From: Noviherbaspirillum aridicola
GTDB lineage: Bacteria > Pseudomonadota > Gammaproteobacteria > Burkholderiales > Burkholderiaceae_D
DNA length: 64,000 nt
Reading direction: 5' to 3'
NCBI RefSeq assembly: GCF_019656455.1
Contig: NZ_BPMK01000003.1
Coordinates: forward strand, 1 to 64,000
In this document: positions 19,178-28,699 of the stretch, one piece after another
Layout: each line of letters starts with the position of its first letter
How positions within the stretch are numbered: position 1 is the stretch's first letter
Notes under the pieces: generated by a model
Seen by the model: the letters and a program-made list of their open reading frames with translations, nothing else
Database searches by the model: none
What the model was told of the DNA's origin: nothing
Translations under genes and position numbers: made by a program

Positions 19178-19828
19178 CTACTGAATACTCGTCCCGTCCT
19201 TCGCTGACGGACCCCGCCCCTCGCGCCATGCCCCCCGCGACACAGGCTGTTCGTGACCGGTGATGAGCAGGGTGACCTTGGTCAGCCATTGCTGGGTGGG
19301 CGCCGGATACACATAGGGCGCATGCAGCAGGGCGAGCAAGGAGAGCGACAGCCGCAGCGGGGTGAAGACGTGGCGGCGCAGCGTGCAGCTGGCGATCCAG
19401 AGGAAGCCGACGCTGACCGAGGCGCCGAGCAGGAAGCCGAGCGCGATTTCGGATACCGAATGCGCATGCAGCGCGACCCGCGAGACGCCGACCAGCATGC
19501 CCCCCGCGAGGCCGGCCAGTGCGCCGAGCGCCCGCAGGCTGCGCGGCGCCCGCTCCAGCATCAGGTAGAACAGTACCGGCAATACCGCCGTCGCCCGCAT
19601 CGCGTGCCCGGAGAATCCGGCGAAGTCGATCGCGCGTATGCCGATGCCCCAGCCGATGAAGGCGATCTTGGTGGCGACCACGATCGCCATGCCGAACGAG
19701 AACAGCAGGCTCCACCAGAAGGCGAGACGCTGCTCGCCCTCGGCCAGCAGCCAGGCGGCGATGGCGAGTGCGGCGAAGGCGGTGATCGTGAGATCGCCGA
19801 AATGGGTGATTTCAGTCCAGGTGATCAT
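19178..19828 (-). CDS. PAP2-family membrane phosphatase
   Basis: PAP2 enzymes hydrolyse lipid or undecaprenyl phosphates. The 216-residue product (from the ATG at 19828) has several hydrophobic helices. The phosphatase signature is present in parts: KIAFIGWGIGI, the SGH motif in AGFSGHAMRATAV, and SRVALHAHSVSEIALGFLLG with the catalytic His. An in-frame ATG at 19900 would add 24 non-hydrophobic residues and is less likely. Substrate cannot be told. Confidence 0.82.
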   Translation of the reverse strand: MITWTEITHFGDLTITAFAALAIAAWLLAEGEQRLAFWWSLLFSFGMAIVVATKIAFIGWGIGIRAIDFAGFSGHAMRATAVLPVLFYLMLERAPRSLRALGALAGLAGGMLVGVSRVALHAHSVSEIALGFLLGASVSVGFLWIASCTLRRHVFTPLRLSLSLLALLHAPYVYPAPTQQWLTKVTLLITGHEQPVSRGAWREGRGPSAKDGTSIQ

Positions 19829-20024
19829 GTCTGCAGGTAAGGCAGGGCAGGTCAGGTGAAGTTCGTTCCGCTTTGTAACCGGATTTGATGGGGGCGACAA
19901 ATCTCAAGCGCCCGCTGCTGCGGCGCAGCATACAACCCCGGATTGTGCGCCCGGCGCGGGCTTCACCCCTTTAACTTCGTCAAACCCGCCGGCTGCCGTT
20001 GCGGACAGCCGACACAGCCGACAA

Positions 20025-21011
20025 TCAGACGACGCCGGCGTTGTGCGCCTGCAGATCGGCGTGGTACGAACTGCGCACCATGGCGCCCACCGCCGCATGC
20101 ACGAAGCCCATCTTGTAGGCCTCGTCCTCGAACATCCTGAACGTGTCCGGATGCACATAGCGGCGCACCGGCAGGTGGTCGCCGGAGGGCATCAGGTACT
20201 GGCCGATGGTGAGCATGGTGACGCCGTGCTCGCGCAGGTCGCGCATCACCTGCAGGATTTCATCGTCGGTCTCGCCGAGGCCGACCATCAAGCCGGACTT
20301 GGTCGGCACTTCCGGATGCAGGTCCTTGAAGCGCTTGAGCAGGCTCAGCGAATACTGGTAGTCCGAGCCGGGGCGGGCCTCCTTGTACAGGCGCGGCACG
20401 GTTTCCAGGTTGTGGTTCATGACGTCGGGCGGCGCGGCCTTGAGGATTTCCAGCGCGCGGTCCATGCGGCCGCGGAAGTCCGGTGTGAGGATTTCGATGC
20501 GGGTATTGGGCGACAGCTCGCGCACGCGTCGGATGCAGTCGGTGAAATGTCCGGCGCCGCCGTCACGCAGGTCGTCGCGGTCGACCGAGGTGATCACCAC
20601 GTACGACAGGCGCAGCGCGGCGATGGTCTTCGCGAGGTTTTCCGGCTCGCTGGGATCGAGCGGATCGGGACGGCCGTGGCCGACGTCGCAGAACGGGCAG
20701 CGGCGGGTGCACTTGTCGCCCATGATCATGAAGGTCGCGGTGCCCTTGCCGAAGCATTCGCCGATGTTGGGGCAGCTCGCTTCTTCGCATACCGTCACCA
20801 GCTTGTTCTGGCGCAGGATGTCCTTGATTTCATAGAAGCGGGTGGTCGGCGACGCCGCCTTCACGCGGATCCAGTCCGGCTTGGCCAGGCGCTCGGCCGG
20901 CACGATCTTGATCGGGATGCGCGCGGTCTTGCCGGCGCCCTTCTGCTTCTCGCTGGGATTGTAGGCGGCCGGTTCGGCGGCGGCGGCAAGGGGGGCTTTG
21001 TCGGTGGTCAT
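20025..21011 (-). CDS. lipA: Lipoyl synthase
   Basis: LipA is a radical-SAM enzyme that inserts two sulfurs into octanoyl-protein to form the lipoyl cofactor. The 328-residue protein has both iron-sulfur motifs: [12 protein letters not shown] (auxiliary cluster) and [13 protein letters not shown] (radical SAM). It also has [25 protein letters not shown] and the C-terminal Arg-Ser-Ser-Tyr-His block (VRSSYHAD). It follows lipB by 46 nt on the minus strand. Confidence 0.98.
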   Translation of the reverse strand: MTTDKAPLAAAAEPAAYNPSEKQKGAGKTARIPIKIVPAERLAKPDWIRVKAASPTTRFYEIKDILRQNKLVTVCEEASCPNIGECFGKGTATFMIMGDKCTRRCPFCDVGHGRPDPLDPSEPENLAKTIAALRLSYVVITSVDRDDLRDGGAGHFTDCIRRVRELSPNTRIEILTPDFRGRMDRALEILKAAPPDVMNHNLETVPRLYKEARPGSDYQYSLSLLKRFKDLHPEVPTKSGLMVGLGETDDEILQVMRDLREHGVTMLTIGQYLMPSGDHLPVRRYVHPDTFRMFEDEAYKMGFVHAAVGAMVRSSYHADLQAHNAGVV

Positions 21012-21057
21012 CTCGGTTCCTTCGTCCGCCGCTTCGGCGCAACGACAAGCGTGTCTC

Positions 21058-21696
21058 TCACGCTGTTAACAAATCGATCAGCTTGCGGCTCAATGCCCGC
21101 TGGACGTCGCCCAACGGGGCAGTGACGCCGACGGTTTTCATGTCCACCGTCTGCAGGCCGGCATAGCCGCAGGGATTGATCCATGAGAAAGGCGCGAGGT
21201 CCATGTCCACGTTCAGCGACACGCCGTGATAGGTGCAGCCGTTACCGCGGACCTTGAGCCCGAGCGCGGCGATCTTCGCGCCCTGGAAGCTGCCGTCGGC
21301 CATATAGATGCCCGGCGCGCCGGCCTTGCGTTCACCCGCGAGATTATACGCCTGCAGGGTCTCGATCACCGCCTGCTCGATCTTGTGCACGAATTCCCGC
21401 GCGAACAGCCGCGCCCCCGGTCGCCGGCGCAGATCCATCAGCAGGTAGACCACCACCTGGCCCGGCCCGTGGTAGGTGACTTCGCCGCCGCGGTCGGTCT
21501 GCACCACGTCGATGCCGTGGGCGTCGAGCACATGGCTGCGGTCGGCGCCGAGCCCGAGCGTGAACACCGGCGGATGCTCGACGATCCACAGCTGGTCGGC
21601 GGTGTCCGGCCCGCGCGCATCGGTGTAGGCGCGCATGGCGTCGAAGGTGGCCTGGTACGGCTCGCGGCCGCGCTCGATCAGTTCCGGTGTCTGCAT
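21058..21696 (-). CDS. lipB: Octanoyltransferase
   Basis: LipB moves octanoyl from acyl carrier protein to lipoyl domains. The 212-residue protein contains the family blocks [39 protein letters not shown] and [21 protein letters not shown]. The Lys-Cys active site is represented by [22 protein letters not shown]. In related genomes it directly follows ybeD; here ybeD is 20 kb away in the same orientation. Confidence 0.97.
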   Translation of the reverse strand: MQTPELIERGREPYQATFDAMRAYTDARGPDTADQLWIVEHPPVFTLGLGADRSHVLDAHGIDVVQTDRGGEVTYHGPGQVVVYLLMDLRRRPGARLFAREFVHKIEQAVIETLQAYNLAGERKAGAPGIYMADGSFQGAKIAALGLKVRGNGCTYHGVSLNVDMDLAPFSWINPCGYAGLQTVDMKTVGVTAPLGDVQRALSRKLIDLLTA

Positions 21697-21701
21697 GAAG
21701 G

Positions 21702-22544
21702 CTATAGCGGGATGGTGTAGAAGTGGTGCTGGTCCTTGTGCGGCGAATTGTCGATGACCTTCAGTATGGATGCGTCGATATCGCCGTCCTGCGGATCGAA
21801 CAGCCCGCAGCGCCGCATCGCGCGGCGGCGGTCGATGTCCTTGCCGAGGAATTCGAATACTACCCGGGCGCAGGCGATCGCGCGCTGATTGCTCGACGAG
21901 ACGCCGAGCATGAGTCCCGACAGCCGCGCCACCTTGTTCTTGTAGGTCGGGAACAGGATGGTCTGCGCGATCTCGTTGCCGGTCAGGGATTCATAGTCGA
22001 CCAGGAAGATGCGGTCGTTGAGATAGAAGGCGCCGCCGAGGTATTTGCAGCGGTAGGTCTCGTCGAGATTGGCATGCCGCGGAAACCGCTCGAGCCGCTC
22101 GTGGTAGACCGCGCCGTCGTGGCTGAAGATGTGCACCAGGCCGCGCAGCACCTTTCCGGGCGAACTCATCGAATGGTAGTACTCGTAGTAATAGCCGAGA
22201 TACTTGTCGAACTTGCCGGTGCTCTGGTGCTGCAGCCGGGCGATGTGCTCGGCATGGACGGCGCGCTCCATGCGCTGGCGCGGCCGCACCTGGACCACCT
22301 GCCGGAAGTGCTCGCGCGGCAGGAAAATCTCGGCCGCCTCCACCCCGAAGAAATCGCAGATGCGTTCCAGGGTATGGGTCGAGGGCTTGCTCGAGCCGTT
22401 CAGGTAGCGGTTGAACTGGGCGCGGTTGATGTTGAGCTTGCGGCAGACGTCCGCCACCGAGCGGTAGTAGCTGCACAGCATGCGCAGGTTTTCGCAGAAT
22501 TCGCGCTGGGCCGCCTGCGCGCCGCGAACATGGGTGTCCGGCAT
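21702..22544 (-). CDS. XRE-type HTH transcriptional regulator with unknown C-terminal domain
   Basis: The 280-residue protein has a short helix-turn-helix near residues 20-65: [25 protein letters not shown], then [19 protein letters not shown] 200-residue domain I do not recognise follows, including [33 protein letters not shown] and [24 protein letters not shown]. The last motif suggests effector sensing. The ATG at 22544 has AGGAAAGG upstream. A perfect 14-bp inverted repeat lies 26 bp upstream and fits autoregulation. The gene ends 5 nt before lipB and may be transcribed through into it. Its regulon is unknown. Confidence 0.82.
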   Translation of the reverse strand: MPDTHVRGAQAAQREFCENLRMLCSYYRSVADVCRKLNINRAQFNRYLNGSSKPSTHTLERICDFFGVEAAEIFLPREHFRQVVQVRPRQRMERAVHAEHIARLQHQSTGKFDKYLGYYYEYYHSMSSPGKVLRGLVHIFSHDGAVYHERLERFPRHANLDETYRCKYLGGAFYLNDRIFLVDYESLTGNEIAQTILFPTYKNKVARLSGLMLGVSSSNQRAIACARVVFEFLGKDIDRRRAMRRCGLFDPQDGDIDASILKVIDNSPHKDQHHFYTIPL

Positions 22545-22569
22545 GCCTTTCCTTTCTGTCTGGAATCGA

Positions 22570-22612
22570 GTTGATGCTGGTTGGCGCGAGTTTAGCATCA
22601 ACCAGCATCAAC
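22570..22612. promoter_or_regulatory. Candidate operator: perfect 14-bp inverted repeat upstream of the XRE regulator
   Basis: GTTGATGCTGGTTG (22570-22583) and CAACCAGCATCAAC (22599-22612) are perfect inverted copies with 15 nt between them. The heptamer CATCAAC also occurs as a direct repeat (22596-22602 and 22606-22612). It lies 26-68 bp upstream of the regulator start, the region where its promoter is expected. Binding by the encoded HTH protein is inference. Confidence 0.6.
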
Positions 22613-22808
22613 TGGCGTCAGGTAGCGAAATGGCGCTCCTGCAGGATTGCTCCTAAAGTTGCGATCCAGTTGTGGCAGCTCTTTCAACAAAAGAGTCATA
22701 CGGGGTCATCATTAAAAAAAAGCCACGACGGGCAATACCCGCAGCAGGGAAGGCCGGCCACAAACCGGACCGTTTCCGCCGCGGCGTAACCTCACAAAGG
22801 AGACATGG

Positions 22809-23324
22809 ATGACACACGATTACCTGCTCGGGAATGCGGTCCTGCACGCCCGTTTCATCGCCACCACGCAGATTCTCGCCAAGATGGTCTCGCGCGCGCC
22901 GCGGGCGCTCAGCATTTCCCAGCTCGAAGACGAAACCGGCCGCCCCGCGCGCGAACTCGGCAAGCTTTGCCATGCGCTCGGCCGCGCCGGGGTGCTGTGC
23001 CGGGACGGGGAGTGCCTCGATCGCTGGCGCCTCGCCGGCGAGCCGAGCGAAGTGACGCTGGAAGACGTGTTCCGCTGCATCGTCGAGCAGCAGACGCCGG
23101 CCCGCCCGGGCAAGCCCGAGGCGGCGGCGAGCGAAGTGGACCTGCTGCTGATGCAGGCCATGATCGCGATCAACCAGAGCGTGTCAACACAACTGCGCCG
23201 TTTTTCGTTGGACCGGGTCCGGGCCAGCAGCAGCGCCCCGTTCCCCTTGCCGCGCCGCGCCGCCCTGGCGCGCGGCTTCGAGGACGAGGCTATACAGGAT
23301 TCGCCCGTGCACGCGGCGGCATAG
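22809..23324 (+). CDS. Rrf2-like winged-helix protein
   Basis: The 171-residue protein resembles Rrf2-family regulators in its first 90 residues: LHARFIATTQILAKMVSRAP, then SISQLEDETGRPARELGKLCHALGRAGVL (winged helix) and VTLEDVFRCIVEQQ. The three-Cys iron-sulfur cluster arrangement of IscR is not evident: cysteines are at LCHAL, LCRDGEC and FRCIV. The last 40 residues are basic and low-complexity. An SD (AAAGGAGA) precedes the ATG. It sits between the divergent XRE gene and the livK-type gene and may regulate either. Family assignment is moderate. Confidence 0.65.
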   Translation: MTHDYLLGNAVLHARFIATTQILAKMVSRAPRALSISQLEDETGRPARELGKLCHALGRAGVLCRDGECLDRWRLAGEPSEVTLEDVFRCIVEQQTPARPGKPEAAASEVDLLLMQAMIAINQSVSTQLRRFSLDRVRASSSAPFPLPRRAALARGFEDEAIQDSPVHAAA

Positions 23325-23375
23325 GCGAGCATTGCAGTACCTTCACTTCGTTCAAACCCTCAAGGAGAAAACAAG

Positions 23376-24518
23376 ATGTTCAAGACAAAAATGATTCCGT
23401 TGGCGGGTGCGATTGCATTTGCCTTCGCAGGTGCTGCATCCGCGCAGGAAGAGGTCGTCCGCATCGGCCACGTCGGCCCGATCTCGGGCGCCATCGCTCA
23501 CCTCGGCAAGGACAATGAAAACGGCGCCCGCATGGCGATCGACGAGCTCAACGCCAAGGGCGTGACCATCGGCGGCAAGAAGGTCAAGTTCGAACTGCTG
23601 GCCGAAGACGACGGCGCGGATCCGAAGCAGGGCACGGCCGCCGCGCAGAAGCTGGTCGACGCCAAGGTCCACGGCGTGATCGGCCACCTGAACTCCGGCA
23701 CCACCATCCCGGCTTCCAAGATCTACCATGACGCCGGCATTCCGCAGATCTCCCCGTCCGCGACCAATCCGAAGTACACCCAGCAGGGCTTCAAGTCCGC
23801 CTTCCGCGTGGTGGCCAATGACGGCCAGCTCGGCGGCACCCTCGGCCGCTACGCAGCCGACCAGCTCAAGGCGAAGAAGGTCGCCGTCATCGACGACCGT
23901 ACCGCCTACGGCCAGGGCGTGGCGCAGGAATTCATGAAGGGCGCCAAGGCCAAGGGCGTGGACATCGTCGCGCAGCAGTACACCAATGACAAGGCGACCG
24001 ACTTCAACGCCATCCTGACCGCGATCAAGGCCAAGCAGCCCGACGTCGTGTTCTTCGGCGGCATGGATGCGGTGGCAGGCCCGATGCTGCGCCAGATGAA
24101 GGCGCTGGGCATCAACGCCAAGTTCATGGGCGGCGACGGCATCTGCACCGAGGCGCTGGCCAAGCTGGCGGGCGACGCGCTGGGCGACAACCAGGTCGTC
24201 TGCGCGGAAGCGGGCGGCGTGCAGGAAGCGCAGAAGAAGGGCATGGAAGACTTCCGCGCCAACTTCAAGAAGAAGTTCAACGCCGACGTCCAGATCTACG
24301 CACCGTACGTCTATGACGCCGTGATGGTCATGGCCACCGCGATGCAGAAGGCCAACTCGAGCGATCCGAAGAAGTACCTGCCCGAACTGGCGAAGATCAA
24401 CTACCAGGGCGTGACCGGCAACATCGCCTTCGACAACAAGGGCGACATCAAGGAAGGCACGCTGACCCTGTACACCTACAAGGGCGGCAAGCGCGAGCAA
24501 CTCGCCGTCGTGAAGTAA
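23376..24518 (+). CDS. Branched-chain amino-acid ABC transporter periplasmic binding protein (LivK-like)
   Basis: The 380-residue protein has a signal peptide (IPLAGAIAFAFAGAASA, cleavage before QEE) and a type I periplasmic-binding fold. Visible parts are VRIGHVGPISGAIAHLGKD, HGVIGHLNSGTTIPASKIYHDAGIP, SPSATNPKYTQQG, FRVVANDGQLGG, VFFGGMDAVAGPMLRQMK and YAPYVYDAVMVMATAM. It captures branched-chain or related amino acids for a LivHMGF-type transporter. No permease or ATPase gene is adjacent, and an intrinsic terminator follows, so it is an orphan binding protein. SD AAGGAGAAAA is strong. Confidence 0.95.
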   Translation: MFKTKMIPLAGAIAFAFAGAASAQEEVVRIGHVGPISGAIAHLGKDNENGARMAIDELNAKGVTIGGKKVKFELLAEDDGADPKQGTAAAQKLVDAKVHGVIGHLNSGTTIPASKIYHDAGIPQISPSATNPKYTQQGFKSAFRVVANDGQLGGTLGRYAADQLKAKKVAVIDDRTAYGQGVAQEFMKGAKAKGVDIVAQQYTNDKATDFNAILTAIKAKQPDVVFFGGMDAVAGPMLRQMKALGINAKFMGGDGICTEALAKLAGDALGDNQVVCAEAGGVQEAQKKGMEDFRANFKKKFNADVQIYAPYVYDAVMVMATAMQKANSSDPKKYLPELAKINYQGVTGNIAFDNKGDIKEGTLTLYTYKGGKREQLAVVK

Positions 24519-24535
24519 GCGACAGGCGGACCGAC

Positions 24536-24568
24536 GGGGCCGGCGAAAACAGCCGGCCCTGTTTTTTT
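24536..24568 (+). terminator. Intrinsic terminator after the livK-like gene
   Basis: GGGCCGGC and GCCGGCCC (24537-24544 and 24552-24559) form an 8-bp stem with a 7-nt loop (GAAAACA), followed by TG and seven T. It isolates the binding-protein gene from the racemase gene, whose ATG is 14 nt downstream. Confidence 0.92.
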
Positions 24569-24582
24569 ACATTCATCCATTC

Positions 24583-25302
24583 ATGCAGACTCCGCGTATC
24601 GGCATCATCACCGGATCCGGCCCGGAAGCGGGCATCGATCTCTGGACCAAGCTGCTGCGTGCCAACCGGCGGCTGTATGGCGCCGCCTACCGCGGCGACC
24701 TCGACGCGCCCGCGGTCTCCATCGTGTCGGAACCCGCGCTCGGACTGTCGATGGAACTCGAGCAGAACGACATCGCCGTGTGGGACTGCCTGCGCCGCTG
24801 CGCCACCGATCTCGCGCAGCGCGTCGACTACTACGCGATCGCCTGCAACACACTCAATCACTATCAGGACCGGCTGGAAGCGCTCGGACTGCCGGCGCGG
24901 CTGGTGTCGTTCGCCGATGTCGCGCTGCATGCGCTGCGCGCGCAGGGCATAGACCGTGTGGCCCTGCTCGGCGCGCGGCCGGTCACCGATCTCGGTCCCT
25001 GGTCGCATTACCGGCGGCTGGCGCAGCATGTGCAGGTGGAACTGCCGCAGCCGGCACAGGCGCGCGAGCTGCACCGGCTGATCTACGAGGTCAAGGCGGC
25101 AGGCGGCGACGCGCCCGGCGTGCGGCAGCAGTTCGCCGGCTTGATCGACCGCCTCGAATCGGATACGGTGCTGCTGGCCTGCACCGAGCTGCCGCTGATC
25201 CCGCTGCTGCCGACGCGCAAGCAGGTGATCGATGTCACCGATCTCGTCGCGCAGCGGCTGGCCGAACTCGTTCAACCCCATTACTGGAACACGCGCGCAT
25301 GA
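24583..25302 (+). CDS. Aspartate/glutamate racemase family protein
   Basis: The 239-residue protein belongs to the cofactor-independent Asp/Glu racemases. It starts RIGIITGSGPEAGIDLW and has both catalytic cysteines in YYAIACNTLNHYQD (about residue 90) and LLACTELPLIPLLP (about residue 200). It overlaps the following asparaginase gene by 4 bp (ATGA). The pair suggests handling of D/L-aspartate and asparagine. The exact substrate is not determined by sequence. Confidence 0.87.
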   Translation: MQTPRIGIITGSGPEAGIDLWTKLLRANRRLYGAAYRGDLDAPAVSIVSEPALGLSMELEQNDIAVWDCLRRCATDLAQRVDYYAIACNTLNHYQDRLEALGLPARLVSFADVALHALRAQGIDRVALLGARPVTDLGPWSHYRRLAQHVQVELPQPAQARELHRLIYEVKAAGGDAPGVRQQFAGLIDRLESDTVLLACTELPLIPLLPTRKQVIDVTDLVAQRLAELVQPHYWNTRA

Positions 25303-26312
25303 GCCGCAGACATATCGCTCTCCTCTACACCGGCGGCACGGTCGGCATGACCCGCACCGCGCAGGGCTATGCGCCGATGGAGAACTTCGCGGAGGTGCTG
25401 TCGGACCTGCTCGACGGCTACGGCGACCGGCTGCCGCGCTGCACGCTGCATGCCTACGCCGACCCGATCGACAGCTCCAACGCGACGCCCGCCGACTGGC
25501 TGCGCATCGCGGCCGACATCGCCGCCCGCTACGACGACTACGATGGTTTCGTGGTGCTGCACGGGACAGACACGATGGCCTACACCTCGGCCGCGCTGTC
25601 CTTCATGCTGCGCGGCCTGCGCAAGCCCGTGATCGTCACCGGGTCGCAGATTCCGCTCGGCGTCGAGCGCTCGGACGCGGCGCGCAACCTGATCACGGCG
25701 CTGCAGCTGGCCGCATCCGACGACCTCAGCGAAGTCGCGCTCTTCTTCGACCAGCGGCTGTTGCGCGGTAACCGCGCGACCAAGGTCAGCGCGCAGCGCA
25801 TGGCGGCCTTCGACAGTCTCAACTATCCGTGGCTGGCGGAAGCCGGCATCGACATCGTCTTCAACCGCGCGGCGCTGCTGCCGCGCCCGCAGCGCGAAGC
25901 ATTTGCCCTGCCCGCCGCCTTCACGCACACCGTGCTGCCGCTGCGCTTCGTGCCCGGCATGCCGCTGGCGGCGCTCGACGCGCTGCTCGGGCTGCGTCCG
26001 CGGGGACTGATCCTGGAATGCTACGGCTCCGGCAACGCGCCCGACCGTGACCCGGCCCTGCTCGACATGCTCGGCCGGGCGAGCGCCGACGGCTGCGTGG
26101 TCGTCGCCTGCAGCCAGTCGCCGCATGGCCGGGTGGCGATCGGCACCTACGCCGCCGGCGCCGGCATGCGTGCAGCGGGCGTCATCGGCGCCGCCGACAT
26201 GTGCTTCGAGGCGGCCTACGCCAAGCTGCATTGCCTGCTTGCCCTCGGAATGAGCGCAGAAACCGTGCGCGATCAGTTTCCGGTCAGCCTCAGCGGAGAG
26301 GTCGGCGCCTGA
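25299..26312 (+). CDS. ansA: Type I L-asparaginase
   Basis: The enzyme hydrolyses asparagine to aspartate and ammonia. The 337-residue protein has the N-terminal threonine motif LLYTGGTVGMT and the second motif VVLHGTDTMAYTSAALSF, followed by KPVIVTGSQIPLGVERSDAARNL. No signal peptide is present, in keeping with the cytoplasmic type I enzyme. It is translationally coupled to the racemase gene. Its 3' end faces metE with 21 nt between the stops. Confidence 0.92.
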   Translation: MSRRHIALLYTGGTVGMTRTAQGYAPMENFAEVLSDLLDGYGDRLPRCTLHAYADPIDSSNATPADWLRIAADIAARYDDYDGFVVLHGTDTMAYTSAALSFMLRGLRKPVIVTGSQIPLGVERSDAARNLITALQLAASDDLSEVALFFDQRLLRGNRATKVSAQRMAAFDSLNYPWLAEAGIDIVFNRAALLPRPQREAFALPAAFTHTVLPLRFVPGMPLAALDALLGLRPRGLILECYGSGNAPDRDPALLDMLGRASADGCVVVACSQSPHGRVAIGTYAAGAGMRAAGVIGAADMCFEAAYAKLHCLLALGMSAETVRDQFPVSLSGEVGA

Positions 26313-26333
26313 GCCATCCACGTGCCGTCGGTC

Positions 26334-28634
26334 TCAGCCGCCGCGCAGCTCGCGGGCAGCGTCCACCATGTTCTTCAATGCCGGCCTGACTTCCTCCCAG
26401 CTGCGTGTCTTCAATCCGCAGTCGGGGTTGACCCACAGCCGGGCGGGAGGAATGCGGCGCGCCGCCTCGCGCATCCGTGCCACGATCTGCCCGCGTCCGG
26501 GAACGTTGGGAGAGTGGATGTCGTAGACGCCGGGGCCGATGGCGTTCGGGTACTCGAAGCTGTCGAAGGCGTCGAGCAGTTCCATGTTCGAGCGCGACGT
26601 CTCGATGGTGATGACATCCGCATCGAGCGCCGAGATGGCATCGACGATATCGTTGAACTCCGAGTAGCACATGTGGGTATGGATCTGGGTGTCGTCCCGC
26701 ACGCCGCCGGCGGCGATGCCGAACGCCTCGACCGCCCACCGCAGGTACTCGCGCCATTCGGAGCGGCGCAGCGGCAAGCCTTCGCGCAGCGCGGCTTCGT
26801 CGATCTGGATGATGCGTATGCCCGCGCGCTCCAGGTCCAGCACCTCCTGCCGCACCGCGAGCGCCAGCTGACGGCATGTCGCCGCGCGCGGCTGGTCGTC
26901 CCGTACGAACGACCAGTTGAGCAGGGTGACGGGGCCGGTGAGCATGCCTTTCATCGGTTTTTCGGTCAGCGACTGGGCGTAGACCATCCAGTCCACCGTC
27001 ATGGCTTTCGGACGGCGGACGTCGCCGTACAGCAGCGGCGGTTTCACACAGCGCGAGCCGTAGGACTGCACCCAGCCGTGTTCGGTGATCGCGCAGCCTT
27101 CTAGCTGCTGGCCGAAATACTCGACCATGTCGTTGCGCTCGGCTTCGCCGTGCACCAGCACGTCCAGGCCCAGGGCCTCCTGTTCGCGCACGCATCGGGC
27201 AATCTCTTCCCGCATCAGAAGGCGGTAGGCATCGTCGCCGAGGTCGCCGCGCCGCAGGCGTCTGCGCGCCTCGCGAATGGCGGCGGTTTGCGGAAACGAT
27301 CCGATCGTGGTGGTCGGATAGAGCGGCAGCTTCAGCGCCGCCGCCTGTTTCTCCCTGCGCTGCGCGTAGCGGCTGACGCGCCTGGCGTGCGACGCGTCGA
27401 GCTTCCTCAGTGCCTGCTGCACCTCGGGCTTGTGCACGCGCGCGGATGCGCGCCGTCTTGCGATGGCGGCGTTGTTCGCCACCAGCGCTTCCTGCACATG
27501 CGCCCGCCCCTTGTTCAGGGCGCCCGCCAGCACTTGCAGTTCTTCCAGTTTCTGCACGGCGAAGGCCAGCCAGTAGCGGATATCAGCATCGAGCCTGTCT
27601 TCGCCCGCGAGATCCATGGGTACGTGAAGAAGCGAGCACGAGGGCGCGAGCCAGAGCCGCTCGCCCAGCAGGTGGTGAAGGGGTTCCAGCCATTCCAGCG
27701 TTGCGTGCAGATCGGTCTTCCAGACATTGCGGCCATTGATGACGCCGAGCGACAGGATGCGGTCCGCCGGCAGCAGCCTGACGGCCGCCGCGATCTCGGC
27801 GCGCGCGCTGATCGCGTCGATATGCAGGCCGTCGACGGGCAGCGCGCAGGCCAGCGGCAGGTTCTCGCGCAATTCGCCGAAGTAGGTGGTCAGCAGCAGC
27901 CTGACGCCGCAGCCGCCGAGGGCCTCGTATGCCCTTGCACAGGCGTCGCGCCACCCCGCGTCCAGTTCGGTCACCAGCGCGGGTTCGTCGACCTGCACCC
28001 ACTCCGCGCCGGCGGCGGCGAGCTGCCGCAGCAGTTCGCGATACACCGGCAGCAGGCGCGGCAGCAGGGCAAGCCTGTCGGACTGGTCCCGGGCCTTGCC
28101 CAGCCACAGGTAGGTGAGGGGGCCGATGATGACCGGCCTGCCGCGCACGCCGGACTGCCTTGCTTCTTCCAGCTGGCTCAGAAGCCGGGAGGCGTCGAGC
28201 GAGAACGCGGTGTCGGCGCTGAACTCGGGCACGATGTAGTGGTAATTCGTATCGAACCACTTCGTCATTTCGCCCGCGGCCGCGCAGGCGCAGTCTCCGT
28301 GCGCCGCGCTGCCGCGGGCCACGCGGAAATACTCGTCGAGCGCATCGCTGCCCGGCCTGCGCGCCCGCTGCGGAACATTGCCGAGCGTGAAGCTCATGTC
28401 CAGCACATGATCGTAGAACGAGAAATCGCCGACAGGCACCTGGTCGAGCAGGGCCTGGCTGGCCAGGTGCCGCCGGCGAAGCTCCGTGCCGACGGCGGTC
28501 AGCTCGGCGCGGGAAGCTTCTCCGCGCCAGTATTTTTCGAGCGCGAACTTCAGTTCGCGATGCGCGCCGATGCGCGGATAACCGAGGTTGTGCGTCGTAG
28601 CCAATGCCTGCTCCCTGTGAATGGACGGGAGCAT
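26334..28634 (-). CDS. metE: Cobalamin-independent methionine synthase
   Basis: MetE transfers a methyl group from 5-methyltetrahydropteroyl-glutamate to homocysteine. The 766-residue protein has the duplicated barrel: [21 protein letters not shown] at the N-terminus and [12 protein letters not shown] at the second half. The zinc site is [26 protein letters not shown] and NPDCGLKTR. The start is uncertain: the ATG at 28634 is used here, but an SD-preceded TTG about ten codons downstream would match the family length better. It is divergent from metR, its usual activator. Confidence 0.97.
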   Translation of the reverse strand: MLPSIHREQALATTHNLGYPRIGAHRELKFALEKYWRGEASRAELTAVGTELRRRHLASQALLDQVPVGDFSFYDHVLDMSFTLGNVPQRARRPGSDALDEYFRVARGSAAHGDCACAAAGEMTKWFDTNYHYIVPEFSADTAFSLDASRLLSQLEEARQSGVRGRPVIIGPLTYLWLGKARDQSDRLALLPRLLPVYRELLRQLAAAGAEWVQVDEPALVTELDAGWRDACARAYEALGGCGVRLLLTTYFGELRENLPLACALPVDGLHIDAISARAEIAAAVRLLPADRILSLGVINGRNVWKTDLHATLEWLEPLHHLLGERLWLAPSCSLLHVPMDLAGEDRLDADIRYWLAFAVQKLEELQVLAGALNKGRAHVQEALVANNAAIARRRASARVHKPEVQQALRKLDASHARRVSRYAQRREKQAAALKLPLYPTTTIGSFPQTAAIREARRRLRRGDLGDDAYRLLMREEIARCVREQEALGLDVLVHGEAERNDMVEYFGQQLEGCAITEHGWVQSYGSRCVKPPLLYGDVRRPKAMTVDWMVYAQSLTEKPMKGMLTGPVTLLNWSFVRDDQPRAATCRQLALAVRQEVLDLERAGIRIIQIDEAALREGLPLRRSEWREYLRWAVEAFGIAAGGVRDDTQIHTHMCYSEFNDIVDAISALDADVITIETSRSNMELLDAFDSFEYPNAIGPGVYDIHSPNVPGRGQIVARMREAARRIPPARLWVNPDCGLKTRSWEEVRPALKNMVDAARELRGG

Positions 28635-28676
28635 GGTAGGGCTTCTCCCCCATGAGCAGAAGTGGCATTATTTCAG

Positions 28677-28690
28677 GAATTTATTAATTC
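28677..28690. promoter_or_regulatory. Inverted repeat in the metE-metR intergenic region, candidate MetR site
   Basis: GAATT and AATTC pair around TATT in the 65-bp AT-rich gap between the divergent metE and metR starts. LysR-type sites commonly have such short dyads. The known E. coli MetR consensus TGAA-N5-TTCA is not present here, so the assignment is tentative. Confidence 0.35.
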
Positions 28691-28699
28691 TGTTCATAT

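Noticed and set aside
19960-20020. GC hairpin downstream of lipA as an intrinsic terminator
   Set aside because: The stem has a bulge and no T-run follows on the lipA strand.
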